A stretch of 52,042 bases of DNA from Acidimicrobiaceae bacterium (GTDB lineage: Bacteria; Actinomycetota; Acidimicrobiia; Acidimicrobiales; RAAP-2), in assembly GCA_003133405.1 (NCBI GenBank), contig PKXH01000075.1, positions 7,386-59,427 of the forward strand, written 5' to 3'. Below are positions 17,389 through 27,485 of this stretch, piece by piece. Numbering within the stretch: position 1 is the stretch's first letter; each line of letters starts with the position of its first letter. The notes beneath the pieces were generated by a model. It was not told the DNA's origin. It worked only from the letters and a program-made list of their open reading frames with translations, and did no database searches. Both the position numbers and the translations under genes were made by a program.

Positions 17389-17837
17389 CGACGCGTCCTT
17401 GATGTTGCCGGTGCATAACCCAAGAACTTCGGTAGGGGCAGGGGCGCATCAAGAGACGTCGACGGTACTTGGGTGACCGAAGTGGGATCAACCAAGTGCA
17501 ACGCCCCGGCCTGGGTCGCAATCTGGCTCGGCGCGGACAGATTAGTGAGGGAACCCACTTGTACGGCGAAAGTTGACTGCGCTTGTAACAATTGGCTTTG
17601 CAGCGAGTGGATCTCTATCTGACGATTAGCTTCGACCATGCTCCCCGCGAGGGACAACGCGAGAGCGAGCACCACGATAATGGCGGACTTTCGCGACGTC
17701 GAGGTGCCTCGCCACCGTCGCGCGGCGACATCGCGTCGCGGAGCCCGAGCGCGATGTGACGCGGAGGGCGCGGAGGGAGTCTTCGGACGCAGTGGCCGGC
17801 GCGTGTCGACGCGGCGCGGAAAACTAATGACGCTCAC
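17385..17837 (-). CDS. FtsL-like septum protein
   Basis: This 150-residue protein occupies the ftsL position between rsmH and ftsI. It has a basic N-terminal region of about 50 residues, a membrane helix (SAIIVVLALALSLAGSMVEA) and a short extracellular heptad-like segment (E-I-H-S-L-Q-S-Q-L-L-Q-A-Q), the expected FtsL topology. FtsL bridges FtsQ/FtsB and the FtsWI synthase. The start is GTG at 17837, overlapping the rsmH stop; the frame extends to 17990 but that part shadows rsmH. FtsL sequences diverge widely, so the call rests on topology and place. Confidence 0.75.
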   Translation of the reverse strand: MSVISFPRRVDTRRPLRPKTPSAPSASHRARAPRRDVAARRWRGTSTSRKSAIIVVLALALSLAGSMVEANRQIEIHSLQSQLLQAQSTFAVQVGSLTNLSAPSQIATQAGALHLVDPTSVTQVPSTSLDAPLPLPKFLGYAPATSRTRR

Positions 17838-18775
17838 GGCGCCACCTTTCGAGCAATACGCAGTCGAGCCGCCCGGGCTCTCGGATTGAGCGCGATCTCG
17901 CGCGGATGGGCCAACTGCGCGCTGGCCCGAACGACCTTGACGCGCGCGATGGCGCCGCACACGCAACCCAGCTCGGGCGAGCAGCGACACCCTCCGCGTT
18001 GTTGGTCAGCCAGAAACGTCTTGACCGCCCGGTCCTCGCCCGAATGGTACGAGATCACCGCCACCACGCCGCCCACGCTCAACGCGTCCAGAGCCGCCGC
18101 CAGACCCAACGACAACTGTCCTTCTTCGTCGTTGACGGCGATTCTCAAGGCTTGGAAGACTCGAGACGCCACGTGACCGCGGCGACGCACGGCCATAGGA
18201 ACGGCGCGTTCCACCGCTTCGGTCAGCTCGAAGGTCGTGCGCGGTTGACGTTCGATGACCGACTTAGCGATTGCTGCGCCAAAGCGCGTCTCACCATTCT
18301 TTCTCAACAGATCCGCCAATTCGTGTTGATCGGCTCGGGCGAGAAACTGCGCTGCGGTCTCGCCTTTCGTCGGATCCATGCGCATGTCCAAAGGCGCGTC
18401 GGCGCGAAACGAGAATCCGCGGCTCGACTCGTCGAGTTGGTGAGAGGAGACGCCCAAGTCCATCAAGACACCCACGACCTGCTCACCGGCGAGAAAGTCG
18501 CGGTGGTCGCGAATGACACTGCCCAAGTCCGCGAAGGTGGCCCCGACGACGCGGACGCGATCGCCGAAAACGCGAAGTCGCGCTGACGCCGCGGCGCGCG
18601 CCTCGGGATCGCGATCAATGCCGAGCACCCGTAAGTGCGTGACCGATCCCAGGATCGCGGAGGCGTGTCCGCCCCCGCCCAACGTGGCGTCAACGATGAC
18701 CCCAGCCGGCAGGCTGGCAAATAACTCGACGAGCTCCTGCGCGAGTACTGGTTCGTGGTAACTGTCCTGGGCCAT
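17834..18775 (-). CDS. rsmH: 16S rRNA (cytosine-N4)-methyltransferase RsmH (MraW)
   Basis: This 313-residue SAM-dependent enzyme methylates N4 of a decoding-site cytosine in 16S rRNA. Diagnostic segments are YHEPVL near the start, D-A-T-L-G-G-G-G-H-A for SAM, M-D-L-G-V-S-S-H-Q-L-D and I-S-Y-H-S-G-E-D-R. I chose ATG 18775 because GAAAGG lies six bases upstream and the homologous N-terminus begins here. The frame also opens at GTG 18892, which would add 39 residues of unconserved sequence. Confidence 0.94.
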   Translation of the reverse strand: MAQDSYHEPVLAQELVELFASLPAGVIVDATLGGGGHASAILGSVTHLRVLGIDRDPEARAAASARLRVFGDRVRVVGATFADLGSVIRDHRDFLAGEQVVGVLMDLGVSSHQLDESSRGFSFRADAPLDMRMDPTKGETAAQFLARADQHELADLLRKNGETRFGAAIAKSVIERQPRTTFELTEAVERAVPMAVRRRGHVASRVFQALRIAVNDEEGQLSLGLAAALDALSVGGVVAVISYHSGEDRAVKTFLADQQRGGCRCSPELGCVCGAIARVKVVRASAQLAHPREIALNPRARAARLRIARKVAP

Positions 18776-18891
18776 CCGCAGCCTTTCAATCGTGACAACG
18801 GGCGAGAGGGCGGAGGAGGTGTCTCGCCACGCTGTCACGATTGCCAGGCTGCGCGTGGTCCGCGGCCAGTACTGCTTGAGCGCTCCCTTCA

Positions 18892-19311
18892 CTAGTCACT
18901 GCCCTGCTTAAAGATCTCTTCGGCGGCGTTTACCTTCTCGGCGTAGGTCGCGGGATTCCAAAGTTCGACGTGATCGATCGCGCCCACCACTAAGACGTCA
19001 CCAGCCAACTGTCCGTACTCGCGAATAGCGCCCGGTAGAGCAAAGCGACCCTGCTTGTCAAACTCGACGTCGGATGAGTTCGCCGACCAGTAGCGCACCT
19101 GTTGGCGTTCCGATGATCCGCCCACACGACTCTGTTGGAGTCGCTCTTCCATTTGACGCGAGAACTCCCCCGGCGTCCACAGCGCAATGCATCCTTCCGT
19201 GTTCGGGCTTAGGTGGCCGCCGCGTTCGAACTCCACGCGAAATTTGGCGGGCAAGATCAGTCGGCCCTTGGCGTCTAGCGTGTGCTGAAACTGACCCACG
19301 AACCCGAGCAT
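18892..19311 (-). CDS. mraZ: Transcriptional regulator MraZ
   Basis: This 139-residue protein has two AbrB-like SpoVT folds. The D-A-K-G-R-L-I-L-P-A-K-F-R motif is in the first half and D-K-Q-G-R-F-A-L-P in the second. MraZ forms a ring that binds short direct repeats upstream of its own gene and represses the division operon in studied bacteria. The matching decamer array is visible just upstream. The ATG has GAAGGGA at a good distance. It is the first gene of the leftward division run. Confidence 0.95.
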   Translation of the reverse strand: MLGFVGQFQHTLDAKGRLILPAKFRVEFERGGHLSPNTEGCIALWTPGEFSRQMEERLQQSRVGGSSERQQVRYWSANSSDVEFDKQGRFALPGAIREYGQLAGDVLVVGAIDHVELWNPATYAEKVNAAEEIFKQGSD

Positions 19312-19332
19312 CGCTGTCCCTTCGTGGGTTCA

Positions 19333-19377
19333 CCACTTTCCCCCACTTCGTGACACATTACACCACTCTTAACCACT
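19333..19377 (-). promoter_or_regulatory. MraZ operator: AGTGG boxes with 10-bp period
   Basis: On the minus strand AGTGG occurs at + positions 19333-19337, 19343-19347, 19363-19367 and 19373-19377, exactly ten bases apart. The middle phase (19353-19357) holds a degenerate TGTGT. MraZ operators in other bacteria are direct repeats with a helical-turn period, so this is the expected site. It lies 22-66 bases before the mraZ start. Confidence 0.75.
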
Positions 19378-19456
19378 AAACGCTAAATTGACTGGTCTTT
19401 GGAGGTTTTTGACGCCCTCGCCACCCCCGGGTCGTAAGGGGTCGGGCACACCGGTA

Positions 19457-19470
19457 GGGGGCGGACCCCC
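19457..19470 (-). terminator. Short GC hairpin after the lipoate-ligase-like gene
   Basis: Five G and five C residues pair around a four-base loop seven bases downstream of the stop of the leftward gene at 19477. There is no T run. It separates the upstream operon from the mraZ control region. Confidence 0.3.
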
Positions 19471-19476
19471 AGGGAA

Positions 19477-20139
19477 CTACGGAGCGATCTGAATCACCCG
19501 GAAACGCCAGGGACCGCTACCCGTGCGCATTTGCTCCAGCAGCCCCTTGGGATCGCTGAGACCGAGGGGGCCAGGGTCCTGGCCCTCAAGAGCGTCACGC
19601 AGACCTGGGGGCACCGCGGCAAGATACTCAATGACGTCAGCGGTGGGCTGGGCGGGCAAGACCGTAGAGAGCAGCACCCCTTCGCGGACCCTCCACTGGG
19701 TCACGCCCACGGTCTTTCGATCGCCCACGAATACCTCCCCGGGGCCCCGCCCCGCGAAACAGACCACCCGAAAGGCGGGGTTACCCTCCAGGGGACCAAC
19801 GTGTACGGACACGGTCTCACTGGTGAAATGACGTAACTCGCTGGCCCACCACCCACCGGCGCGAATCGAACTGACGTGAACGTCGCTCGACCATCGTGAA
19901 TCGTTCAGCGGTATCCACCAATCGATCCACACGTCATCAGGTCGCAATAAAACCAGTCCTCCGCCGCCGCGACGGCGCCGCAACGACGTCGCACCGAGTT
20001 TCGACGAGTCGACAACGCCAGGTGACTGATTTCCGCCCAGGACCAATGTCGGACGAGTGACGTGCGCCGCGAACATTGTGGCTTCGTCTTCACCGCGAAG
20101 CGTGCTGTAGTCGATGAGTTCTTCGAGCGCCTCGGTCAC
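19477..20139 (-). CDS. Lipoate/biotin protein ligase A-like protein
   Basis: This 220-residue protein resembles LplA/LipB-type enzymes that attach lipoate or octanoate to carrier domains. Visible motifs are the substrate loop L-R-R-R-R-G-G-G-G-L-V-L-L (compare RRxSGGGxV) and the region G-E-V-F-V-G-D-R-K-T-V-G-V-T-Q-W-R containing the putative catalytic Lys. The start is GTG at 20139, overlapping the HNH stop (GTGA); the longer frame to 20316 shadows the HNH gene. The exact substrate (octanoate, lipoate or other) is not evident, and the protein is short for a full LplA with its C-terminal domain. Confidence 0.75.
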   Translation of the reverse strand: MTEALEELIDYSTLRGEDEATMFAAHVTRPTLVLGGNQSPGVVDSSKLGATSLRRRRGGGGLVLLRPDDVWIDWWIPLNDSRWSSDVHVSSIRAGGWWASELRHFTSETVSVHVGPLEGNPAFRVVCFAGRGPGEVFVGDRKTVGVTQWRVREGVLLSTVLPAQPTADVIEYLAAVPPGLRDALEGQDPGPLGLSDPKGLLEQMRTGSGPWRFRVIQIAP

Positions 20140-20642
20140 GACGCGCGAGGCAGATACGGCGCCCAGAGCGGATCGGGATCGGGCACGTGCCGCCATCGCC
20201 ACCAGGGTCCGTCGGGCACCCGCGGCTGAAAGTGCAGCCGCCAGCCGATCTCTTCGACCAATCGATCGCCCTTTTGCATGTTGTGGCGACGGCAGGCAGC
20301 GACCACGTTGGTCCATTCGTGGCGTCCACCTCGCGATCGCGGAACGACGTGATCAATGGTGTCGGCGTGCTCCAAGCAGTACGCGCAACGGTAGCTGTCT
20401 CGCAACAACAGCGATCGCCGGGTGAGCGGCGGCGTTCGAATTTTGGTCGGAAGTTTGACCATTTCGTGCAGGCGTACGATCGCGGGAATCTCCACGACAA
20501 GGCTTGCGGAGCGACAGACCTCGGGTTCCTCGGGCATGGCGATCGGCTCGGCTCGCCCGGCCAGCATCAACACGACCGCGCGACGCTGCGAGACCAATTG
20601 CAGTGGCTCAAAGGTGGCGTTGAGCAAGAGCACGCGACCCAC
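20136..20642 (-). CDS. HNH endonuclease domain protein
   Basis: This is a 168-residue protein of a conserved actinobacterial family that begins V-L-L-L-N-A-T-F-E-P-L and carries a C-terminal HNH nuclease fold. The zinc cysteines are in Y-R-C-A-Y-C-L, the metal-binding core is D-T-I-D-H-V-V-P-R-S-R-G-G-R-H, and the last part is N-V-V-A-A-C-R-R-H-N-M-Q-K-G. These proteins usually stand alone on chromosomes, and their biological substrate is unknown. The start is GTG at 20642; TAGGTA six bases before it resembles the leaderless pattern but lacks the final T. Confidence 0.85.
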   Translation of the reverse strand: MGRVLLLNATFEPLQLVSQRRAVVLMLAGRAEPIAMPEEPEVCRSASLVVEIPAIVRLHEMVKLPTKIRTPPLTRRSLLLRDSYRCAYCLEHADTIDHVVPRSRGGRHEWTNVVAACRRHNMQKGDRLVEEIGWRLHFQPRVPDGPWWRWRHVPDPDPLWAPYLPRAS

Positions 20643-20651
20643 GGGCGGTAC

Positions 20652-20906
20652 CTACCGTCCCACTCGTTGGCGACGGGACCATTTGGCGAAGCTCACGACG
20701 TCGTCAACGCTCAAGGCTCGAGTTAGCGAGCCGTTCGCGGTTATTAGTCGAAAGTTCCAGTACTCGCGATCCGGCAGTGGCAGAAACGGCGCACGACGCC
20801 ACCAGTTCGTGGCTCGAAGACGCCACGCGGCCGCGGCGATGACCGGCGCTTGCGCCGGATGGCGAAGGAGATGGCGAAGGAGCGGCTTGATCTCAATCCC
20901 CTTCAC
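20652..20906 (-). CDS. Conserved small protein of unknown function
   Basis: This 84-residue basic protein starts with GTG at 20906, overlapping the ROK kinase stop (GTGA), which supports it as a real coupled gene. It is rich in Arg and Trp: R-L-R-A-T-N-W-W-R-R-A-P, then L-P-L-P-D-R-E-Y-W-N-F-R-L-I-T-A-N-G. I do not recognise a named family. The segment YWNFR with a following aromatic and charged tail looks like a conserved actinobacterial hypothetical. No membrane segment or signal peptide is visible apart from a short Ala/Val/Ile stretch. Confidence 0.65.
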   Translation of the reverse strand: MKGIEIKPLLRHLLRHPAQAPVIAAAAWRLRATNWWRRAPFLPLPDREYWNFRLITANGSLTRALSVDDVVSFAKWSRRQRVGR

Positions 20907-21778
20907 GGCGAACCTCGCCAACCCACGAGAGCGGCGCCGAGCAGCGGCCCGTCGACGCCGAGCCGCGAGCGGCGAATTTCGACGTCGTGCGAGTACGACA
21001 TCATCGCCGTCGTGCGCGCCGATTTATTCGCTTCGGCAAAAAACTCGTCGCCGTACCCCAGCGCCACGGATCCCGCGACGAAGCAGTGGCGAAAGTCGAG
21101 AACCGAACTCAACATGCCCACCGCTCGACCGACGAGTTCGCCCGTTCGCAGCCGCGTGGCCTGGTCGGCCTGGTCGGCCGGTCGCCCGGTACGTGCTTCA
21201 ATGGCCCAGCCCGACGCTTCCGCTTCGAGACACCCGTAGGCGCCGCACGAACACAATGCACCATTCGTCACGACGTTCAGGTGGCCCACGTGGCCCGCGT
21301 TCCCGGTGTCGCCGTCGAGCAGACGGCCGTTCAACACCAGTCCCCCGCCCACGCCCGTGGACACCACCATTGACAGATACGACGTCACGTCTTGCGCAGC
21401 GCCGAAGACGCCTTCGGCTAGCGCGAGTGCGCGCGCGTCACCGTCGACGTGCACGTTGGCGTTGAGGGCGTCGCGCAACGACTCACGCAGGGGAAACCCT
21501 CGCCAGTTCGGAATGTTGAGCGGCGACACCGTGTCGCCGCCGCGGGTCATCGGTCCCGCGCAGCCCACGCCGATCACATCGATACGTTGATCGCCTCGAA
21601 CTCTGCGCGCCAGCTCCACGAGTGCGCCAAAGAGATCGGCTGGATGGAGGGCGACGTCGAGACGACCTCGAGACTCAATAGCCCCGTCGGGCGCCACGAT
21701 CGCGGCCTCAAACTTGGTAGCCCCGATGTCGAGGGCCAGGCACGGAGACGCGTCACGCGCGCCCCCGGAGGCGATCAT
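20903..21778 (-). CDS. ROK-family sugar kinase (glucokinase-like)
   Basis: This 291-residue ROK-type kinase probably phosphorylates glucose or a related hexose at C6. The N-terminal ATP phosphate loop is L-A-L-D-I-G-A-T-K-F-E. The ROK signature with zinc cysteines is C-S-C-G-A-Y-G-C-L-E-A-E-A-S-G, and H-V-G-H-L-N supplies the zinc histidine. The catalytic Asp lies in the N-W-R-G-F-P/D-G-D-A-R-A region. There is no N-terminal HTH, so it is an enzyme and not a ROK repressor. Its start overlaps the DUF3040 stop (ATGA). Confidence 0.88.
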   Translation of the reverse strand: MIASGGARDASPCLALDIGATKFEAAIVAPDGAIESRGRLDVALHPADLFGALVELARRVRGDQRIDVIGVGCAGPMTRGGDTVSPLNIPNWRGFPLRESLRDALNANVHVDGDARALALAEGVFGAAQDVTSYLSMVVSTGVGGGLVLNGRLLDGDTGNAGHVGHLNVVTNGALCSCGAYGCLEAEASGWAIEARTGRPADQADQATRLRTGELVGRAVGMLSSVLDFRHCFVAGSVALGYGDEFFAEANKSARTTAMMSYSHDVEIRRSRLGVDGPLLGAALVGWRGSP

Positions 21779-22161
21779 TCGCTCTTATGGCGATGACGCG
21801 ACAACCAGTCGCGGAGCGAACTGGTTCGAGGACCATAGTTCGCTTGGGCGTCGTCGCCCTGGCCGGAACTGGTGATGTCCCGCCACGACGCACGCCCCAA
21901 TTTGCGAGCGTTTCGCTCAACGACAACTGCGGAGATGAACATTAAGGCCACGCCCACCAGCCCCAGGGGGACCGAGTGCGAAAAGAACAGGACCAAGATG
22001 GCCAATCCGACAAGAAAGCCCACAACGCCCCATCGAACGCGACGTCCACTGTGGGAGTAAATATTGGTCTCGCGGACATTCTTGGCGAAACGGGGATCCT
22101 GCTTGGAGAGCGAATCTTCCAACTCGGCCAGGATTTTCTGCTCGTGCTCTGACAGAGGCAT
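21775..22161 (-). CDS. DUF3040 membrane protein
   Basis: This 128-residue protein begins M-P-L-S-E-H-E-Q-K-I-L-A-E-L-E, the hallmark of the actinobacterial DUF3040 family, followed by two membrane segments (about 47-80) and a basic C-terminus. The function is unknown. ATG 22161 has GGAAGGAG six bases upstream; the longer frame to 22242 lacks support. It leads a coupled minus-strand set with the ROK kinase. Confidence 0.88.
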   Translation of the reverse strand: MPLSEHEQKILAELEDSLSKQDPRFAKNVRETNIYSHSGRRVRWGVVGFLVGLAILVLFFSHSVPLGLVGVALMFISAVVVERNARKLGRASWRDITSSGQGDDAQANYGPRTSSLRDWLSRHRHKSE

Positions 22162-22271
22162 CGCGTCTCCTTCCGTTTGTCCTAACGGTACTTTATCCGT
22201 CGCCAACCAGCGTTCGCACGTCGCGCTGGGCATTTCCGTCAACTAGAAAGCAGAAAATCCCAAAGAGGTTC

Positions 22272-24679
<2,408 letters not shown>

Positions 24680-24685
24680 ACAAGT

Positions 24686-24691
24686 ATTCTA
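24686..24691 (-). promoter_or_regulatory. -10 hexamer of leaderless marR-type gene
   Basis: On the minus strand TAGAAT is followed by exactly six bases (ACTTGT) and the ATG at 24679. There is no Shine-Dalgarno sequence. Confidence 0.5.
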
Positions 24692-24939
24692 GCGGCCCAG
24701 TTCGCCTCGTGACCTCTCGGATCGGAGAAAATAAAAGGAAGCCGTCAAAGGTTCGAAGGGTCCGGCTACGTGAACACGCACTGCCGGCGTTGGGTGTCGA
24801 ACTTAGTTGGAGAAACGACGCGTTTATGACCATGCGCGCCGCCACCGTGGCGCTTTTAATGAGCACGCTCGTCGCGGCATTCTTGGGCGGGCACTACTGC
24901 GCTCGCATGGCCCTGCTGAGTAAGTTGAATCGAAGGACT

Positions 24940-25902
24940 ATGAAAACGCGACTAACCGACCTGTTGAAGATTGAACACCCGGTGATGCTGGCGGGCATGG
25001 GCGGAGTCTCCTACAGCGCTTTAACGGCGGCAGTGTCCAACGCTGGTGGTTACGGATGCCTTGGCGCATCAACGATGTCCAGTGAGCAATTAGCCCACGA
25101 GATCGCGTTAACCAAAGCGCTGACCACAAAACCTTTTGGCGTGGACCTCTTGACGGCGTTTCCCGACACGCTGGTTCACAACGTGGAACTATTGATCGAA
25201 GGCGGCGCGAGCACTTTTGTCGCCGGGCTGGGCGTGCCGCGCCACGTCATCGATCTCTGCCACGATCACGGCGTCCTCGTCATTTCGATGTGCGGCAAAG
25301 TCGAACACGCCAAACGGGCCCTCGACGCCGGCTGTGACGTAGTGGTCGCCCAGGGTACCGAGGCTGGTGGCCACACCGGCACCGTGGCCGCGATGCCCCT
25401 CGTGCCACTCATCGTCGACGCGATGCACGGCGCGATTCCCGTGGTCGCCGCGGGCGGGATCTTCGACGGTCGCGGCCTGGCGGCGTCGTTGGCCCTAGGC
25501 GCCGACGGCGTCTGGATCGGCACCCGGTTCATCGCGACGCCCGAGGCGCGTGCGATACCGGGCTTTCGCGAGAGCATCCTGGGCGCGCGCGAGGACGGCA
25601 CCGTCATTTCGAGGGCCTTCAGCGGCAAGACGATGCGCGTGATCAAGAACGACACGACGGACCGGTACGAAGCCGATCCCTCGTTGCTAAAGAAGTTTCC
25701 TGAGCAACTTTACGTGTCGCACCGAGATGGGACGTTCCATCTCGGCGGCGACGAGACGACCACGGACATCGATCCGCGTCGCGAAGGGTACCCGGCCGGC
25801 CAGGCGGTCGGGGCGATCAACGAACTCGTTCCCGCGGGCGAAGTGGTTCGACAGATGGTGGTCCAGGCCGAAGAGATTCTCGCGCGACTTTCGACGCTTT
25901 GA
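24940..25902 (+). CDS. Nitronate monooxygenase-family FMN enzyme
   Basis: This 320-residue TIM-barrel flavoprotein of the NMO/2-nitropropane dioxygenase family oxidises alkyl nitronates in characterised members. FMN-binding motifs are V-M-L-A-G-M-G-G-V, V-V-A-Q-G-T-E-A-G-G-H-T-G and V-V-A-A-G-G-I-F-D-G-R-G-L, followed by G-A-D-G-V-W-I-G-T-R-F. I chose ATG 24940 because GAAGGA lies just upstream and the homologous N-terminus begins there. The frame stays open to 24667 and includes a hydrophobic stretch starting with an ATG at 24826. FabK-type enoyl reductases share the fold, so the substrate is uncertain. Confidence 0.85.
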   Translation: MKTRLTDLLKIEHPVMLAGMGGVSYSALTAAVSNAGGYGCLGASTMSSEQLAHEIALTKALTTKPFGVDLLTAFPDTLVHNVELLIEGGASTFVAGLGVPRHVIDLCHDHGVLVISMCGKVEHAKRALDAGCDVVVAQGTEAGGHTGTVAAMPLVPLIVDAMHGAIPVVAAGGIFDGRGLAASLALGADGVWIGTRFIATPEARAIPGFRESILGAREDGTVISRAFSGKTMRVIKNDTTDRYEADPSLLKKFPEQLYVSHRDGTFHLGGDETTTDIDPRREGYPAGQAVGAINELVPAGEVVRQMVVQAEEILARLSTL

Positions 25903-26004
25903 CTCGTCATGAGACCCTACGAATACGTCGCGTCCTTTCGCCCAGTCCGCCGCATCGAAAGTGATTCCATGGCAAGAGGGACGCGCTGGAATTCGCCATC
26001 GCCC

Positions 26005-26010
26005 TAAGGT
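26005..26010 (+). promoter_or_regulatory. -10 hexamer of leaderless fur-family gene
   Basis: TAAGGT is followed by exactly six bases (TGCTCC) and the GTG at 26017. No ribosome binding site is seen. Confidence 0.5.
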
Positions 26011-26016
26011 TGCTCC

Positions 26017-26481
26017 GTGACTACGCCCCGAGCCGATGAGGACACCGTCGTTTCGCTCATTCGTGGCGCCGCCAAGCGAGTGACCGTGGCCAAGCGCACG
26101 GTGGCCGAGGTGCTGGCGAGTACCTCGGGTCACCTCACGACCGATGAAATCACGCACGCGGTGCAAGAGCGCCTGCCCGACGTCAGCCCCTCAACGGTGT
26201 ATCGGATCTTGGAGGAGTTTGAAGAACTCAATATTGTCGTGCACGCCCACTTGGGCCAGCACGCCGCGGTCTACCACTTGGCGGGCGCTGTCCACGGCCA
26301 CTTGACGTGCGAGGACTGCCAGGCAACCTTCGAGATTCCGGCCGCTCACTTTGACGCGTTAAGCAAGAAACTGCTCACGACGTACGGCTTTCACCTTGAT
26401 CGTCACCACATGGCGCTCTCAGGTACGTGCGACGCGTGCCAAGCCGTGCGTCACGCCACGATCGCCACCAGGCCTGACTAG
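26017..26481 (+). CDS. Fur-family metalloregulator
   Basis: This 154-residue DNA-binding repressor of the Fur/Zur/PerR family has an N-terminal winged helix with S-P-S-T-V-Y-R-I-L-E-E-F. Two CxxC pairs for structural zinc (C-E-D-C and C-D-A-C) and a His-rich region (D-R-H-H-M-A) follow. The metal specificity (Fe, Zn or peroxide-sensing Mn/Fe) cannot be assigned from sequence alone. No katG, znu or siderophore gene is adjacent. The start GTG is leaderless in appearance. Confidence 0.9.
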   Translation: MTTPRADEDTVVSLIRGAAKRVTVAKRTVAEVLASTSGHLTTDEITHAVQERLPDVSPSTVYRILEEFEELNIVVHAHLGQHAAVYHLAGAVHGHLTCEDCQATFEIPAAHFDALSKKLLTTYGFHLDRHHMALSGTCDACQAVRHATIATRPD

Positions 26482-26570
26482 CGTCCTCTGGTCAGTGTCT
26501 CCGGTAAATCGCGCAATTCTTACTGGACGCTTAACGCTCGTGCGGGCCAGTTAACTAGATTGGATACTCC

Positions 26571-27485
26571 ATGATAAAAATCGACCACCTCACGAAGCGC
26601 TACGGCAAGACGCTCGCGGTGGACGACTTGGACTTCGAGGTGCGACCGGGCGTCGTCACTGGCTTTCTGGGACCCAATGGCTCGGGTAAGTCCACGACCA
26701 TGCGCATCATCCTTGGTCTCGATCACCCCACCAAGGGCAGCGCGACCATCGAAGGCAAGCGCTACGGCGAGTTGCGAGATCCTTTGCACGAGGTCGGGGC
26801 GCTGCTCGACGCCAAGGCGATCCATCCCGGACGCAGTGCGCGCAATCATCTTCGAGCGCTCGCCGCGTCGAACCGCATTCCCTTCTCGCGTGTCGACGAA
26901 GTGCTCGAGTTCTCCGGTATCGGTTCGGTCGCCGATAAGAAGGTTGGTGACTACTCGCTAGGCATGAGTCAGCGTCTGGGTATCGCGGGCGCCCTACTGG
27001 GCGATCCGGGCGTGCTGCTCTTCGACGAACCGGTGAACGGACTCGACCCGGAGGGCATTCGATGGATCCGCGAGTTCTTTCGCTCGCTCGCCAACGAGGG
27101 CCGTACCGTCTTCGTCTCTTCGCACCTCATGAGTGAGATGGCCGTCAGCGCCGATCAGATCATCGTCATCGGCCGGGGCAAATTCATCACGCAAGGTTCC
27201 GTCGACGCCCTCACGGCTTCGGCCAAAGGTACCGTCTTCGTACGCGGGGCCAACCACCCACAGCTCCTGGCCGTTCTCCGATCGCACCACGGCGTGGTCA
27301 ACGAAGTCAACGACGAGGGATTAAGCGTCAGCGATCTGACCTCGGAGCAGATCGGTCAAATCGCGTTTGACGCGGGTATTGCGCTCTACGAACTCACGCC
27401 GCAACGTGCCTCGCTCGAAGAGGTGTACATGGACCTCACGGCCGACGCCGTGGAGTACGGATCCACTGGGTCGCGCCATGAGTAG
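26571..27485 (+). CDS. ABC transporter ATP-binding protein (ABC-2 type)
   Basis: This 304-residue ATPase has Walker A G-P-N-G-S-G-K-S-T-T, the signature Y-S-L-G-M-S-Q-R-L-G-I-A, Walker B L-L-F-D-E-P-V-N-G-L-D-P and H-loop S-S-H. The C-terminal extension resembles multidrug or bacteriocin-type exporters of the DrrA/CcmA class. It overlaps the permease gene by 8 bases, so the two form one exporter. The substrate is unknown. TAGATT lies nine bases before the ATG, a possible -10 giving a leader of only a few bases. Confidence 0.9.
   Translation: MIKIDHLTKRYGKTLAVDDLDFEVRPGVVTGFLGPNGSGKSTTMRIILGLDHPTKGSATIEGKRYGELRDPLHEVGALLDAKAIHPGRSARNHLRALAASNRIPFSRVDEVLEFSGIGSVADKKVGDYSLGMSQRLGIAGALLGDPGVLLFDEPVNGLDPEGIRWIREFFRSLANEGRTVFVSSHLMSEMAVSADQIIVIGRGKFITQGSVDALTASAKGTVFVRGANHPQLLAVLRSHHGVVNEVNDEGLSVSDLTSEQIGQIAFDAGIALYELTPQRASLEEVYMDLTADAVEYGSTGSRHE

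Noticed and set aside
18776-18892. 39-residue N-terminal extension of RsmH from GTG 18892
   Set aside because: There is no ribosome binding site and no conserved sequence, while GAAAGG precedes ATG 18775 where homologues begin.
20422-21465. 347-codon plus-strand open frame
   Set aside because: It is antisense to the HNH, 84-residue and ROK genes, extremely Arg/Ser/Pro-rich and without any recognisable domain; a GC-rich shadow.
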